From positions 1-64,000 of the forward strand of contig CAMDKO010000002.1 of the NCBI GenBank assembly GCA_945901155.1: 64,000 nt of DNA, given 5' to 3'. Of this stretch, positions 54,597-63,454 are shown one piece after another. A program made the position numbers and the translations under genes. The first letter of the stretch is position 1. Each line of letters starts with the position of its first letter. The notes beneath the pieces are model-generated. The model worked only from the letters and a program-made list of their open reading frames with translations. It was not told where the DNA came from and did not search any database. Origin of the DNA: Pedobacter schmidteae. GTDB taxonomy: Bacteria > Bacteroidota > Bacteroidia > Sphingobacteriales > Sphingobacteriaceae.

Positions 54597-55259
54597 TTAT
54601 GAAATAGCATTTCTCAAAAATGCAATAAAAGGGTTCAATTTTACAAATCCATTTACTACTTGATCAACAGAACCCGAATTTATAAGTTCTGAATTATTAA
54701 GCTTGTGACTAAATGTAAAACTCTTAAGTTTTAGGAATTCGATTTCTGGATGATCTTGCTCATAGCCTTTTGGGCATGTTTTAAGTATATATTCGGACTC
54801 GAGGTTCCCATAGTACTTCATGAATGAGGGGTCTTCAATGATTAACCGAAAGTCACTTCCATTATAATCAATCTCTTGCCGGATTGCTTTTAATAGATCA
54901 GCCTCGGGCATCCAGCAGCCTCCTGCAATGAAAGATGCTTCCGGTTGAATATGAAGATAGTATCCTGCTCCACTAAATTTCTTGCCATTTTGTGAAAATC
55001 CGGCACCGAAATTAGTTTTGTAAGGAGTTTTTACCTTGCTGAAACGAACATCTCTGTATATTCTCATCACACATTCCTTTGGATCTAACGTGGAGGGTAT
55101 GGTATGGTCAAATTTGGATAGGCCACTTATAACCTTACCCGCAAATTCGAGCACATTTAAGCGTGCATCATCATGCCTACTCTTATTAAGTTGAAACCAA
55201 TCGCGATTGTTATTGGCCGCAAGATCAGTTAAAAACTTAAACGTGTCCGATTTTATCAT
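54597..55259 (-). CDS. DUF2461-family protein
   Basis: A 220-residue soluble protein with MIKSDTFKFLTDLAANNNRDWFQLNKSRHDDARLNVLEF, RIYRDVRFSKVKTPYKTNFGAGFSQNGKKFSGAGYYLHIQPEASFIAGGCW, spanning the DUF2461 conserved core. Its start lies inside the end of the DUF983 gene (23-nt overlap). Role unknown. Confidence 0.85.
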   Translation of the reverse strand: MIKSDTFKFLTDLAANNNRDWFQLNKSRHDDARLNVLEFAGKVISGLSKFDHTIPSTLDPKECVMRIYRDVRFSKVKTPYKTNFGAGFSQNGKKFSGAGYYLHIQPEASFIAGGCWMPEADLLKAIRQEIDYNGSDFRLIIEDPSFMKYYGNLESEYILKTCPKGYEQDHPEIEFLKLKSFTFSHKLNNSELINSGSVDQVVNGFVKLNPFIAFLRNAIS

Positions 55260-55644
55260 CCGTGTCGTATTCAGGGTAATACTTAATTTTAGGTGTTAGT
55301 AAATGAAGGAGAAGAACCCTTGAATAGCGGTAATTAATTGGAGTAAGTGCTAAAATAGTGAGTAATATGGTTGTAATATATAACCAGGGAGATTTATCAT
55401 TGCCTGTAATCAGGTAAGTAATTAGGCCTACATTTAACATTTCAGCTACAACAAAGGTATAGCTAACATACATGGCACCATAAAAAAAACCGGGTTCAAC
55501 TTCAAACCGCATACCGCAATGAGAGCAATTCTCATTTGTATTCTGAAGATTCAAACCATATAATGATCCGGCAAATATATTGCCCCTTCTGCATCGCGGA
55601 CATTTTGCCTTCACTATAGCTTCTAATTGTGATGTTTTTACCAT
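55237..55644 (-). CDS. DUF983-family zinc-ribbon membrane protein
   Basis: A 135-residue protein: N-terminal CxxC pair (CPRCRRG), second pair CSHCG (residues about 40), FEVEPGFFYGAMYVSY and then two or three membrane helices. The CPxCRxG...CxxCGxxF pattern is DUF983, often in cytochrome oxidase clusters of Bacteroidota. Role suspected in oxidase maturation, unproven. Confidence 0.88.
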   Translation of the reverse strand: MVKTSQLEAIVKAKCPRCRRGNIFAGSLYGLNLQNTNENCSHCGMRFEVEPGFFYGAMYVSYTFVVAEMLNVGLITYLITGNDKSPWLYITTILLTILALTPINYRYSRVLLLHLLTPKIKYYPEYDTDDKIGHV

Positions 55645-55690
55645 AGAAGATTGAAATTGGGAAAGTCTTGAAAACTAAAGAAGAGTAATT

Positions 55691-55966
55691 TTAATTTAAA
55701 TTAATTTTACTGTCCTTAATATTCATACTAATATTTTTGCGCCTGTATTTTTTATACCAAAGAAATCCTACTCCAGCAATAGCCAAATAGGGTGCAGCCA
55801 GAAGATAAAGAATGCCTTTGTTTAGACCCTTCCCTTCTGAATTTCCATTTTGTACAGAATTTTCTGCATTAAGCGTGCACATTGAACATTGTGCAAACGA
55901 ATTATTTGAGCTCAAAGAAGCAACTATTAAAATAAAGCCAACAAGAATTATTCTCAAATTTCTCAT
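55691..55966 (-). CDS. Small secreted membrane-anchored protein with QCSMC motif
   Basis: A 91-residue protein: signal peptide (MRNLRIILVGFILIVASLSSNNSFAQ), then the paired cysteines CSMC directly after the cleavage site, a linker, and a C-terminal membrane helix (ILYLLAAPYLAIAGVGFLWY). Motif and neighbourhood (SCO, DUF420, oxidase genes) suggest metal handling, probably copper; this is inference. I recall similar QCAMC-type proteins in this position in other Bacteroidota. Start chosen at the ATG at 55966, where the leader begins. Confidence 0.8.
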   Translation of the reverse strand: MRNLRIILVGFILIVASLSSNNSFAQCSMCTLNAENSVQNGNSEGKGLNKGILYLLAAPYLAIAGVGFLWYKKYRRKNISMNIKDSKINLN

Positions 55967-56058
55967 ATTACAAAGATATGGTAAATCGAATAGTAAACAC
56001 ATTTATGAGAGAGATTGATCAGTTTTAGATTAATCTCTGACGTTATTCAGACAATTAT

Positions 56059-56598
56059 TTAAAACGTATAATAAGGCGATATCATCAGATAAACAATTAC
56101 CCCTGTAACAGTAACATATAACCAAATAGGGTAGGTAAAGCGAACTAGTTTTTTATGCGCTTCAACCTGCATTTGAAGTCCTTTTTGAAAACTAAATAAT
56201 ACAAGAGGTAAAACTACAGCTGCAAGAATGATATGGGTGATTAGAATAAAATAATAAACAGATCTGATAATTCCCTCACCTCCATAAGTTGTTTTAATGC
56301 CGGTAGCATGAAATATGATATAAGAGACTAAAAAAAGCGAGGAAAAAATAAAAGTTAAAATGTTCAGTTTCTTATGTGTTGCTATATCTTTTCTTTTAAT
56401 AAAATACAGGGACAGAAGAAGAAGGATACTACATGTACCATTAATTATCGCGTTAAATTTAGGAAGAAAAAGTACCCAGGAAGGAATTAGAGATTTATCA
56501 GGAAAAATATTGAGCACATTACTCTGTAATATGACTACAACAATTAAAACAAAAATAGAAATGCCTGTAATGAGCTTGGAAATAAATTTATTATTCAT
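56059..56598 (-). CDS. DUF420-family membrane protein
   Basis: A 179-residue protein with five hydrophobic segments and conserved His residues (THKKLNILTFIF, HIILAAVVLPLVLF), the pattern of the DUF420/CtaM-type family linked to haem-copper oxidase biogenesis. Same strand as SCO upstream (22-nt gap). Confidence 0.86.
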   Translation of the reverse strand: MNNKFISKLITGISIFVLIVVVILQSNVLNIFPDKSLIPSWVLFLPKFNAIINGTCSILLLLSLYFIKRKDIATHKKLNILTFIFSSLFLVSYIIFHATGIKTTYGGEGIIRSVYYFILITHIILAAVVLPLVLFSFQKGLQMQVEAHKKLVRFTYPIWLYVTVTGVIVYLMISPYYTF

Positions 56599-56620
56599 TC
56601 TGATTTATTTTATATAGAAT

Positions 56621-57328
56621 TTATCGATCCTTGATATTTCGTAATTCTTCAGTAATTAGCACTTTAATTTCATCAATCAACAAGTTAACTTGATCCTGAC
56701 CACGACTGGAATCATAATAGCCTCTGATTCGTTTTTGCGGATCTAGAAGGATTAACATTGGGCTATGAATTATGTTGAGCTTATTAGAATTATCCTGAAT
56801 TACATCTACCAAGAAATCTTGCTTGGCAATAGCATATATTAAGGTTTTATCACCTGTCAGGAAATCCCACTTTTTATTTTCGGCAACAAATGGCTTGCTA
56901 TATTCTGCAAGTACAGATGGGCTATCATTTTCAGGATCTACGCTAATCGAAATAAAACGCATCAACCTATTGTTATTAAAAGTTTTTGCAACCCGAGCCA
57001 TTTCCTTGTTCATCCCCAAACAAAAAACAGGACAACGGGTATAGAAGAAATTAACAACCGTTATCTGGTTACTGTCAGCAGGAAAACTAATGGAGTCAGC
57101 ATGTTGGTTTAGAAATTTAAAGTCGCGTACTACATGATAAATAGTATCTGGAATCTGTTTACGACGTTTAATGTGGAAAGTTTTTGCTACCTGCTTGGTA
57201 CCATAAATAGGAAGAGGACGATATCGATTCTGGCCTTTTTCCTTTAGTAAATAATATAGAGTACCCGGAACTGCCAATAGAATTAGCAGAACCAGGATTT
57301 TTTTAATTGGGAAAGAGGGTAAACTCAT
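56621..57328 (-). CDS. SCO1/SenC-family copper chaperone
   Basis: A 235-residue thioredoxin-fold protein anchored by one N-terminal helix. The copper-binding CxxxC is present: TRCPVFCLG with the Cys pair; the third ligand His is in IIHSPMLILLDP. It delivers copper to the CuA site of subunit II. Overlaps the cox4 stop by 1 nt (TAATG). Confidence 0.94.
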   Translation of the reverse strand: MSLPSFPIKKILVLLILLAVPGTLYYLLKEKGQNRYRPLPIYGTKQVAKTFHIKRRKQIPDTIYHVVRDFKFLNQHADSISFPADSNQITVVNFFYTRCPVFCLGMNKEMARVAKTFNNNRLMRFISISVDPENDSPSVLAEYSKPFVAENKKWDFLTGDKTLIYAIAKQDFLVDVIQDNSNKLNIIHSPMLILLDPQKRIRGYYDSSRGQDQVNLLIDEIKVLITEELRNIKDR

Positions 57329-57669
57329 TAATTCCTTTGAAGAAACTGGTAAGAACCTTCAATTAACATCAAAACAATAAAGTAAATAATGAATGTTAAC
57401 GAAACTGTAATTCCAGTTTTCAATGCAAATTTTTCAAATTTAAGGTGCATAAAGTATGCAACGATATAGAATGCTTTTACAAGAGTAAGAACTATATAAG
57501 CAAAATTACCAATTCCGTGTCCTATCAAACCCTTAGGTATCATGTAAAGAGCTATGAAGAATTCAACAGCTGTTATTCCTAAAAGATAAAAGAATACTTG
57601 CCAGATCTTTTTCTTGGTCATTCCCTCATGCTCTGTGGCATGCTCATCGTGTGTGTGTTCTGCTGACAT
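57328..57669 (-). CDS. Cytochrome c oxidase subunit IV
   Basis: A 113-residue protein with a His-rich start (MSAEHTHDEHATEHEG) and three membrane helices (IWQVFFYLLGITAVEFFIALYMI and two more). Matches prokaryotic subunit IV (CoxD/CtaF) by size, topology and place in the cluster. The ORF extends 19 codons upstream into the cox3 gene; the ATG at 57669 avoids that overlap. Confidence 0.9.
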   Translation of the reverse strand: MSAEHTHDEHATEHEGMTKKKIWQVFFYLLGITAVEFFIALYMIPKGLIGHGIGNFAYIVLTLVKAFYIVAYFMHLKFEKFALKTGITVSLTFIIYFIVLMLIEGSYQFLQRN

Positions 57670-57689
57670 TTTATATGGATTATCAGAAT

Positions 57690-58379
57690 TTAAACTAAAT
57701 AGAAGAAAGTAAATACAAATACCCAAACAAGGTCTACAAAGTGCCAGTACAAACCTACTTTTTCAACCATCAGGTAGCTTCCGCTTTTCTGGAAGACATT
57801 GAAGATTACCATCAAAAGAATAATAACATTAATTACGACTCCGGTAAATACGTGGAAACCATGAAAGCCCGTTATGGTAAAGAATAGATTGGCAAATTGT
57901 AGTGCGCCAATCGTGTCAACACCAACATAAGAAGCTGGAAAACTTCCCCACCAATACCCTTCATGATGCAAGTGCGACCATTCTAAAGCCTGACAACCCA
58001 AGAACATCAACCCACCTATGATAGTTCCTACCATCCACCAAACAACCTCTTTCTTAGAATTACGATGTCCTGCTTCTACAGCAAGAACCATAGTTACAGA
58101 GCTCATAATCAGGATAAATGTCATGAGACCCACAAAAATAAGGGGGAATCCATGGTCAGCAATACCCGGGATAGATTGAAACACTACATCAGGATCAGGC
58201 CAGCTAATTTTACTAAAGCGTTGAGCTCCATAATAAATTAGAAAGGCAGAAAATGTAAAAGCATCTGACAAGAGGAAAAACCACATCATCAGTTTTCCAT
58301 ATTCTACATCAAAAGGGGACTTTCCGCCACTCCAGGCGTCAGTTTTTAATTCATCTAGTTTTGATACAGTAGCACTCAT
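57690..58379 (-). CDS. Cytochrome c oxidase subunit III
   Basis: A 229-residue haem-copper oxidase subunit III, about seven helices. SPFDVEYGKLMMWFFLLSDAFTFSAFLIYY near the start and GFHGFHVFTGVVIN and WHFVDLVWVFVFTFFYL at the end are typical blocks. It is the second of two adjacent subunit III-like genes. Confidence 0.94.
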   Translation of the reverse strand: MSATVSKLDELKTDAWSGGKSPFDVEYGKLMMWFFLLSDAFTFSAFLIYYGAQRFSKISWPDPDVVFQSIPGIADHGFPLIFVGLMTFILIMSSVTMVLAVEAGHRNSKKEVVWWMVGTIIGGLMFLGCQALEWSHLHHEGYWWGSFPASYVGVDTIGALQFANLFFTITGFHGFHVFTGVVINVIILLMVIFNVFQKSGSYLMVEKVGLYWHFVDLVWVFVFTFFYLV

Positions 58380-58402
58380 TTAGACTATGGTATATTGATT
58401 TA

Positions 58403-58984
58403 TTATTGATTCAAAAGTAAGAAAACATATAGATAAATCCATAGGATATCTATAAAATGCCAAAAAATGGATGTCACTTCCATACGAAATATATTACGTA
58501 CCTGAGGAATGTTGCGAATTTTGCCTATTAGCGCATAAATCAACATACATATACCCGCAACAATGTGTAGTAAGTGTGCGCCAGAAAACACATAAATAAA
58601 CGATTGGGAGGCATTATAGTTGACAAAATACGCTCCTGATTCATATAATACCTGCCATGCTGAATACTGACTGTAAAAGAAACCAAGTGCAAGCACAATG
58701 GTAAGTCCAATAAAAAGTTTTTGCCTGTCAAATTGTAAATTTTTGGCACAGAGATAGGCCATATGCATAGTCAGACTACTCAAAACTATGATGACAGAAC
58801 TATACATAAATGCTTTAGGAAGTAAAACTTTAATTCCACGCTCCACGTTACCTTCGGTGTAAACAATAAATCCGCTGGTTAAAGCAGCAAACATCATAAA
58901 TGAAGAGATAATAAACAGCCACATTAAAAATTTTCTTGCTTTAAAATTCTGCCTATCTTCTACTTGTACATTTTTAATTTCCAT
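58403..58984 (-). CDS. Cytochrome c oxidase subunit III-like protein
   Basis: A 193-residue five-helix member of the same family: RKFLMWLFIISSFMMFAALTSGF, FSGAHLLHIVAGICMLIY, WHFIDILWIYLYVFLLLNQ. The shorter form lacks the first two helices of full-length subunit III. Two subunit III-like genes in tandem are common in Bacteroidota oxidase loci. Follows cyoE by 6 nt. Confidence 0.92.
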   Translation of the reverse strand: MEIKNVQVEDRQNFKARKFLMWLFIISSFMMFAALTSGFIVYTEGNVERGIKVLLPKAFMYSSVIIVLSSLTMHMAYLCAKNLQFDRQKLFIGLTIVLALGFFYSQYSAWQVLYESGAYFVNYNASQSFIYVFSGAHLLHIVAGICMLIYALIGKIRNIPQVRNIFRMEVTSIFWHFIDILWIYLYVFLLLNQ

Positions 58985-58990
58985 AGTATT

Positions 58991-59878
58991 TTATTTTGCT
59001 ATAAAGTCAAACAATAAAGTCAGCTGCAACAAAGGCAGGTAAATAAAAGAAGTATACATCAAATTTTTTGCTGATAAAACATCTTTGTTTTTATACAATA
59101 AAATGGCCTTCCAAATAAAGTAAAAGCCTGCAAGCAGAGCTATTACCAAATAAATATTGCCAGCAAATGCCTGACCATCTGGCATCAGGTATACCGTTGG
59201 CATCAAACTAACCGGAACCAGAATAATGGTTGTAAGCAGCGTAATAATGGCACTGGTTGTATCTTGTTTAGTTGTAGGTAATAATCTAAATCCAGCCCTT
59301 TTATAATCTTCATCAAGTACCCAGGCAATAGCCCAAAAATGTGGAAACTGCCATACAAATTGAATGAGGAAAAGTATTACAGGTATCCATGAAATACTTG
59401 GTTCATTAAATGATGCAAAATAACCGATTAAAGGAGGAAAAGCACCAGGAAAAGCACCAATAAAAACAGCAATTGGCGATTTCCTCTTCATAGGTGTATA
59501 TACAAAAGCGTATAAAAATATGGACAATACCGATAATACACCTGTTATAAAATTAAGGTTAACCAACATTAATGTACCTGTAATACCCATAACAAGACTA
59601 AGAACCAAGGCTTGACCGGTTGTCATTTTCCCCGAAGGTATGGGGCGATCCATCGTTCGTTTCATCAACTTATCCAGATCCTTTTCAATAATTTCATTGA
59701 AACCATTGGCGGCACCTGTTACAAGAAAACCTCCAATCGTCAGAATCATCCAATTAAACCAGTTAATATCTCCTTGAAACTTGCTTCCCATAAGAAAGCA
59801 GATTGACGCAGAGAACACGACTGTCATCGTAAGTCTTAATTTTATTAACTTATTGAAATCGGATATGAAATTCCTCAC
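58991..59878 (-). CDS. cyoE: Protohaem IX farnesyltransferase (haem O synthase)
   Basis: A 295-residue UbiA-family membrane enzyme farnesylating haem B to haem O, needed for the oxidase. Prenyl-binding motifs: NEIIEKDLDKLMKRTMDRP and DEDYKRAGFRLLP. Nine helices. It starts the cyoE-cox3-cox3-cox4-sco transcript; the 297-nt gap to cox1 contains the cox1 terminator hairpin. Confidence 0.95.
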   Translation of the reverse strand: MRNFISDFNKLIKLRLTMTVVFSASICFLMGSKFQGDINWFNWMILTIGGFLVTGAANGFNEIIEKDLDKLMKRTMDRPIPSGKMTTGQALVLSLVMGITGTLMLVNLNFITGVLSVLSIFLYAFVYTPMKRKSPIAVFIGAFPGAFPPLIGYFASFNEPSISWIPVILFLIQFVWQFPHFWAIAWVLDEDYKRAGFRLLPTTKQDTTSAIITLLTTIILVPVSLMPTVYLMPDGQAFAGNIYLVIALLAGFYFIWKAILLYKNKDVLSAKNLMYTSFIYLPLLQLTLLFDFIAK

Positions 59879-60124
59879 TCTATGTTCTATTTCACAAAAT
59901 TTAATTGCCTGATTTGCAAAACTGAAAAAAATAGCTCTGTCAGATTGGCTGTAAAAGTACTAAGGAAATATATTTTAAATGGTATTTCCCAAGGTTATAT
60001 CATCTACCCTAAAGAATAATGATATTGAATTAACAATACATTTTGAGAGGCAAAAAGCTAAGCTGATTATAGAAAAGCGCTATAGTTTTTTCTTCAAAAT
60101 GCAAACAAGAAACATCCTTTAATT

Positions 60125-60153
60125 AAACAGGCAGTAATAAATACTGCCTGTTT
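60125..60153 (-). terminator. Hairpin after cox1
   Basis: Perfect 12-bp stem AAACAGGCAGTA (60125-60136) and TACTGCCTGTTT (60142-60153) with a 5-nt loop, 22 nt past the cox1 stop. The stem's 3' arm on the minus strand ends in TTTAATT, a plausible terminator separating act/cox2/cox1 from cyoE. Confidence 0.7.
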
Positions 60154-60175
60154 ATATTATTGATATGTCTATTAT

Positions 60176-62083
60176 TTAAACTTGCTCCTTAGCTTTTGGC
60201 TTTTTCGCATTATTTCTTTCCCATTCCTCCTGTATACGTTCAGCTTCAGGATTATCTTCAAAATCATGTGGAAGATTGGAGCTCATTGTCTCAGAGAAAG
60301 GTGTAGTTTGAGGGATAAAGTCTGTATGATGGCCAGGCTTGCTATAATCATATGGCCAACGGTAAACTGAAGGAATTTCTCCAGGCCAGTTTCCATGTAA
60401 ATGTTCTACCGGAGCTGTCCATTCCAAAGTGGTTGAATCCCATGGATTTTGTGGTGATTTCTTACCATAAAACATAGAGTAAAAGAAATTCCATAAGAAA
60501 GCAACCTGTGCAAGTGCCGAAATAATTGCAGCCCAGGTAATGAAAACATTGACGGTTAACCATTCCTGCATAAATGCAAATTCAGTAAATGCATAGTAAC
60601 GACGAGGAACACCATCAAGGCCCATAAAGTGCATCGGGAAGAATACCAGGTAGGCACCAATAAAAGTTAACCAGAAATGCAGGAATCCTAAACGCTCATC
60701 CATCATACGTCCGAACATTTTTGGATACCAGTGGTAAACACCGCAAAGCATTCCGAAAATTGCAGCACAACCCATTACCAGGTGAAAGTGAGCTACAACA
60801 AAATAGGTATCGTGAAGATTTATATCAAGAGCTGCGTTTCCTAGAAATATACCGGTAAGACCTCCTGAAATAAAGAACGATACTAAACCAATTGCAAATA
60901 ACATAGCAGGAGTAAATCTCAGGTTACCTCTCCAAATAGTAGCCAAGTAATTGAATGTCTTTACTGCTGAAGGGACTGCAATGATTAGGGTTGTGATCAT
61001 GAATACTCCTCCAAGGAATGGATTCATCCCTGTAATAAACATATGGTGACCCCATACAATGAAGGAAAGAACTGCAATTCCTATCAAAGAATAAACCATG
61101 GCATGGTAACCAAAGATAGGTTTCCTTGAATTTGTAGCAATTACCTCTGAGGTGAGTCCTAATGCTGGCATAATCACAATATAAACCTCAGGGTGACCAA
61201 GGAACCAAAATAAGTGTTGCCATAATACAGGACTACCCCCTTGATTAGGGAGTATCTGGCCAGCTACAACAATATCAGAAAGATAAAAACTTGTACCAAA
61301 GCTGCGGTCAAATATTAACAAGACTACAGCTGATACTAATACAGGGAAAGATAATACCCCCACAATTGCAGTTAAGAAGAATGCCCATATGGTTAAAGGC
61401 ATTTTCCACATATCCATACCTTTGGTACGCATATTCAAAATTGTTGAAATATAGTTCAGTGCTCCAATTAGGGCTGATGCAACAAATGAAACCATACTTA
61501 TAAGCCACAAAGTCATTCCAGTACCAGAACCACTGATGGCTTTAGGTAAAGCAGACAATGGAGGATATACCGTCCAACCAGCACTAGCAGGTCCGCTTTC
61601 AACAAAGAATGAAGCCATCATAATGACACAAGCTAAAAAGAAAAACCAGTATGAAAGCATGTTAATGAATGGTGAAGCCATATCTCTGGCGCCCAACTGC
61701 AATGGAATTAAAAGGTTACTAAACGTTCCGCTAAGTCCGGCAGTTAACACAAAGAATACCATAATTGTACCATGAATGGTAACTAAAGCCAGGTAGAAAT
61801 CTGGTTTTATTCGGCCCCCTTCAGCCCATTTTTCTCCAAGAAATGTTTCTAACAATGGGAAGCTTTTATCTGGCCAAGCTAATTGTAGTCTGAACAGAAT
61901 TGATAATCCCATTGCTACTACAGCCATAATAATTCCTGTTATCAGAAATTGCTTGGCAATCATTTTATGATCTTGACTAAAGATATATTTTGTTATAAAT
62001 GTTTCTTTATGATGTCCATGATCATGACTGTGATCATCATGTTGGTGAAGTACAGCTGAATTGTGCGTGGTAGTGCTTGCCAT
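60176..62083 (-). CDS. Cytochrome c oxidase subunit I
   Basis: A 635-residue catalytic subunit of a haem-copper oxidase (low-spin haem, high-spin haem and CuB). The CuB and haem ligands are visible: HGTIMVFFVLTAG, the cross-linked HPEVY in FLGHPEVYIV, HHMF and HDTYFVVAHFHLVMG. The first 30 residues are rich in His and Asp (HQHDDHSHDHGHHKE), an extra metal-binding-like head. Probably A-type, feeding on cytochrome c or directly on ACIII. Starts 2 nt after cox2. Confidence 0.97.
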   Translation of the reverse strand: MASTTTHNSAVLHQHDDHSHDHGHHKETFITKYIFSQDHKMIAKQFLITGIIMAVVAMGLSILFRLQLAWPDKSFPLLETFLGEKWAEGGRIKPDFYLALVTIHGTIMVFFVLTAGLSGTFSNLLIPLQLGARDMASPFINMLSYWFFFLACVIMMASFFVESGPASAGWTVYPPLSALPKAISGSGTGMTLWLISMVSFVASALIGALNYISTILNMRTKGMDMWKMPLTIWAFFLTAIVGVLSFPVLVSAVVLLIFDRSFGTSFYLSDIVVAGQILPNQGGSPVLWQHLFWFLGHPEVYIVIMPALGLTSEVIATNSRKPIFGYHAMVYSLIGIAVLSFIVWGHHMFITGMNPFLGGVFMITTLIIAVPSAVKTFNYLATIWRGNLRFTPAMLFAIGLVSFFISGGLTGIFLGNAALDINLHDTYFVVAHFHLVMGCAAIFGMLCGVYHWYPKMFGRMMDERLGFLHFWLTFIGAYLVFFPMHFMGLDGVPRRYYAFTEFAFMQEWLTVNVFITWAAIISALAQVAFLWNFFYSMFYGKKSPQNPWDSTTLEWTAPVEHLHGNWPGEIPSVYRWPYDYSKPGHHTDFIPQTTPFSETMSSNLPHDFEDNPEAERIQEEWERNNAKKPKAKEQV

Positions 62084-62085
62084 AA

Positions 62086-63414
62086 TTATTTTGTAATAGA
62101 ATTAGTATTTAAAGCAATTTTATTGTTTTGATCAGTAGTTCTTTTATTAACCATCTGAAGCTCTTTTTTAGCATCGTCATTGTAGTAAAGAGCCTGCTTA
62201 GCTAACCATGTAGCGTACTCAGCTTCAGAAACCACAGTAACTTTTGCTTGCATGTTATAATGTCCTGCACCGCAATTTTTAGCGCAAAGTAAGACGTAAT
62301 TATATTCTGGATTATTTCGTTGCACTCTCACCTCTGCAGTTGTCAAACGAGGAGTAAACTGAAAGTAGGTAGGCATACCCGGAACAGCGTTAATTTGAGC
62401 TCTAAAGTCGGGAAGATAAAAACTATGTAGTACATCTTTAGAGCCAACTGTGAAACGGACAGGCTTATTCACAGGAATAACTATCTCGCCAACAAGCTTA
62501 TCATCCCAGCTTTTCTGATCTTTAAAATCAATTCCTAGTCCATTGGTAGGTGTAGTTAGTTTATAATTACGCGTACCAATTTGATTATCAGCTCCAGCAT
62601 ATCTTAAACTCCATTTAAACTGTTCACCAGTAACCTCAATATTGATTGCTTTCTTCTGATCTTCAGGAGAAACATTAGTAATACCTCTCCAGGTAAAGAA
62701 TCCTAATAATACAAGCACTGTTAAAACAATAGCTGGTATAATTGTCCAAATTCTTTCTAATGAATTATTGTGAGGATAGAAGTAGGCCTTTCTGTTTTCA
62801 GACCCTCTGTATTGAAATGAAAATCCAAATAGAGCAATGTGAGTTAGAATAAATACGATTGTAGTTAATATCAAGGTTATATTGAACATATAATCAATAT
62901 CCAAACCATGAACAGATGCAGACTCATGCATACTCATAGGGCCCTGAACCGAATAAGACCAGTAAACACCGTAAATTCCTGCAATCAAAGCTATGCCAAG
63001 TAAGACACCATTTATTCTTCTGCTATCAAATTTGGATTTCTGTCCCTGCATCTCACGGCTTATTTCATAAACCTTAAGAATTTTTCCTACAATCGCTATA
63101 AAAATGCAAAGGAGTAAAAACATCATTAAGTAATAAGAGCCTGAACGATAAGCTTCTGAATAATCTTTAGCTACTTCTAGTGGTTGCATGTTTTTATAAC
63201 GAGCAACAGTATCAACAACAGTGCTGATCAATGGCACATTAGATGGCGACAATTCTGAGACGACCGACTTAGCAGCAGTATCAATTGCGGCTGTTGTTGA
63301 ACTAACTGTAGAGTCCTGCACTTGGGCAAATGATGTATTAGCCATTAGGGTAATAGTGCATATGACCAGCAATGCAGCTACAGTTCTGATATTAAAAATT
63401 TCTCTTAACCTCAT
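62086..63414 (-). CDS. Cytochrome c oxidase subunit II
   Basis: A 442-residue protein with signal peptide (VAALLVICTITLMANTSFAQ) and two to four membrane helices, then the CuA cupredoxin domain. Ligands: first His in DVLHSFYLPDF and the block CAKNCGAGHYNM (C-x3-C-x3-H-x2-M). The usual Glu after the first Cys is Lys here; I recall this in other Bacteroidota. The N-terminal part is longer than in E. coli or mitochondria (an additional helix near residues 90-115 and another at 130-150). Confidence 0.95.
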   Translation of the reverse strand: MRLREIFNIRTVAALLVICTITLMANTSFAQVQDSTVSSTTAAIDTAAKSVVSELSPSNVPLISTVVDTVARYKNMQPLEVAKDYSEAYRSGSYYLMMFLLLCIFIAIVGKILKVYEISREMQGQKSKFDSRRINGVLLGIALIAGIYGVYWSYSVQGPMSMHESASVHGLDIDYMFNITLILTTIVFILTHIALFGFSFQYRGSENRKAYFYPHNNSLERIWTIIPAIVLTVLVLLGFFTWRGITNVSPEDQKKAINIEVTGEQFKWSLRYAGADNQIGTRNYKLTTPTNGLGIDFKDQKSWDDKLVGEIVIPVNKPVRFTVGSKDVLHSFYLPDFRAQINAVPGMPTYFQFTPRLTTAEVRVQRNNPEYNYVLLCAKNCGAGHYNMQAKVTVVSEAEYATWLAKQALYYNDDAKKELQMVNKRTTDQNNKIALNTNSITK

Positions 63415-63454
63415 TTTATTCGTAGTATTTTCTTTTTGCTATTAAGAACTGTGT

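Noticed and set aside
58403-58984. Second subunit III gene as a broken duplicate
   Set aside because: It has its own start, five intact helices and characteristic ends; tandem subunit III-like genes are normal in these oxidase loci.
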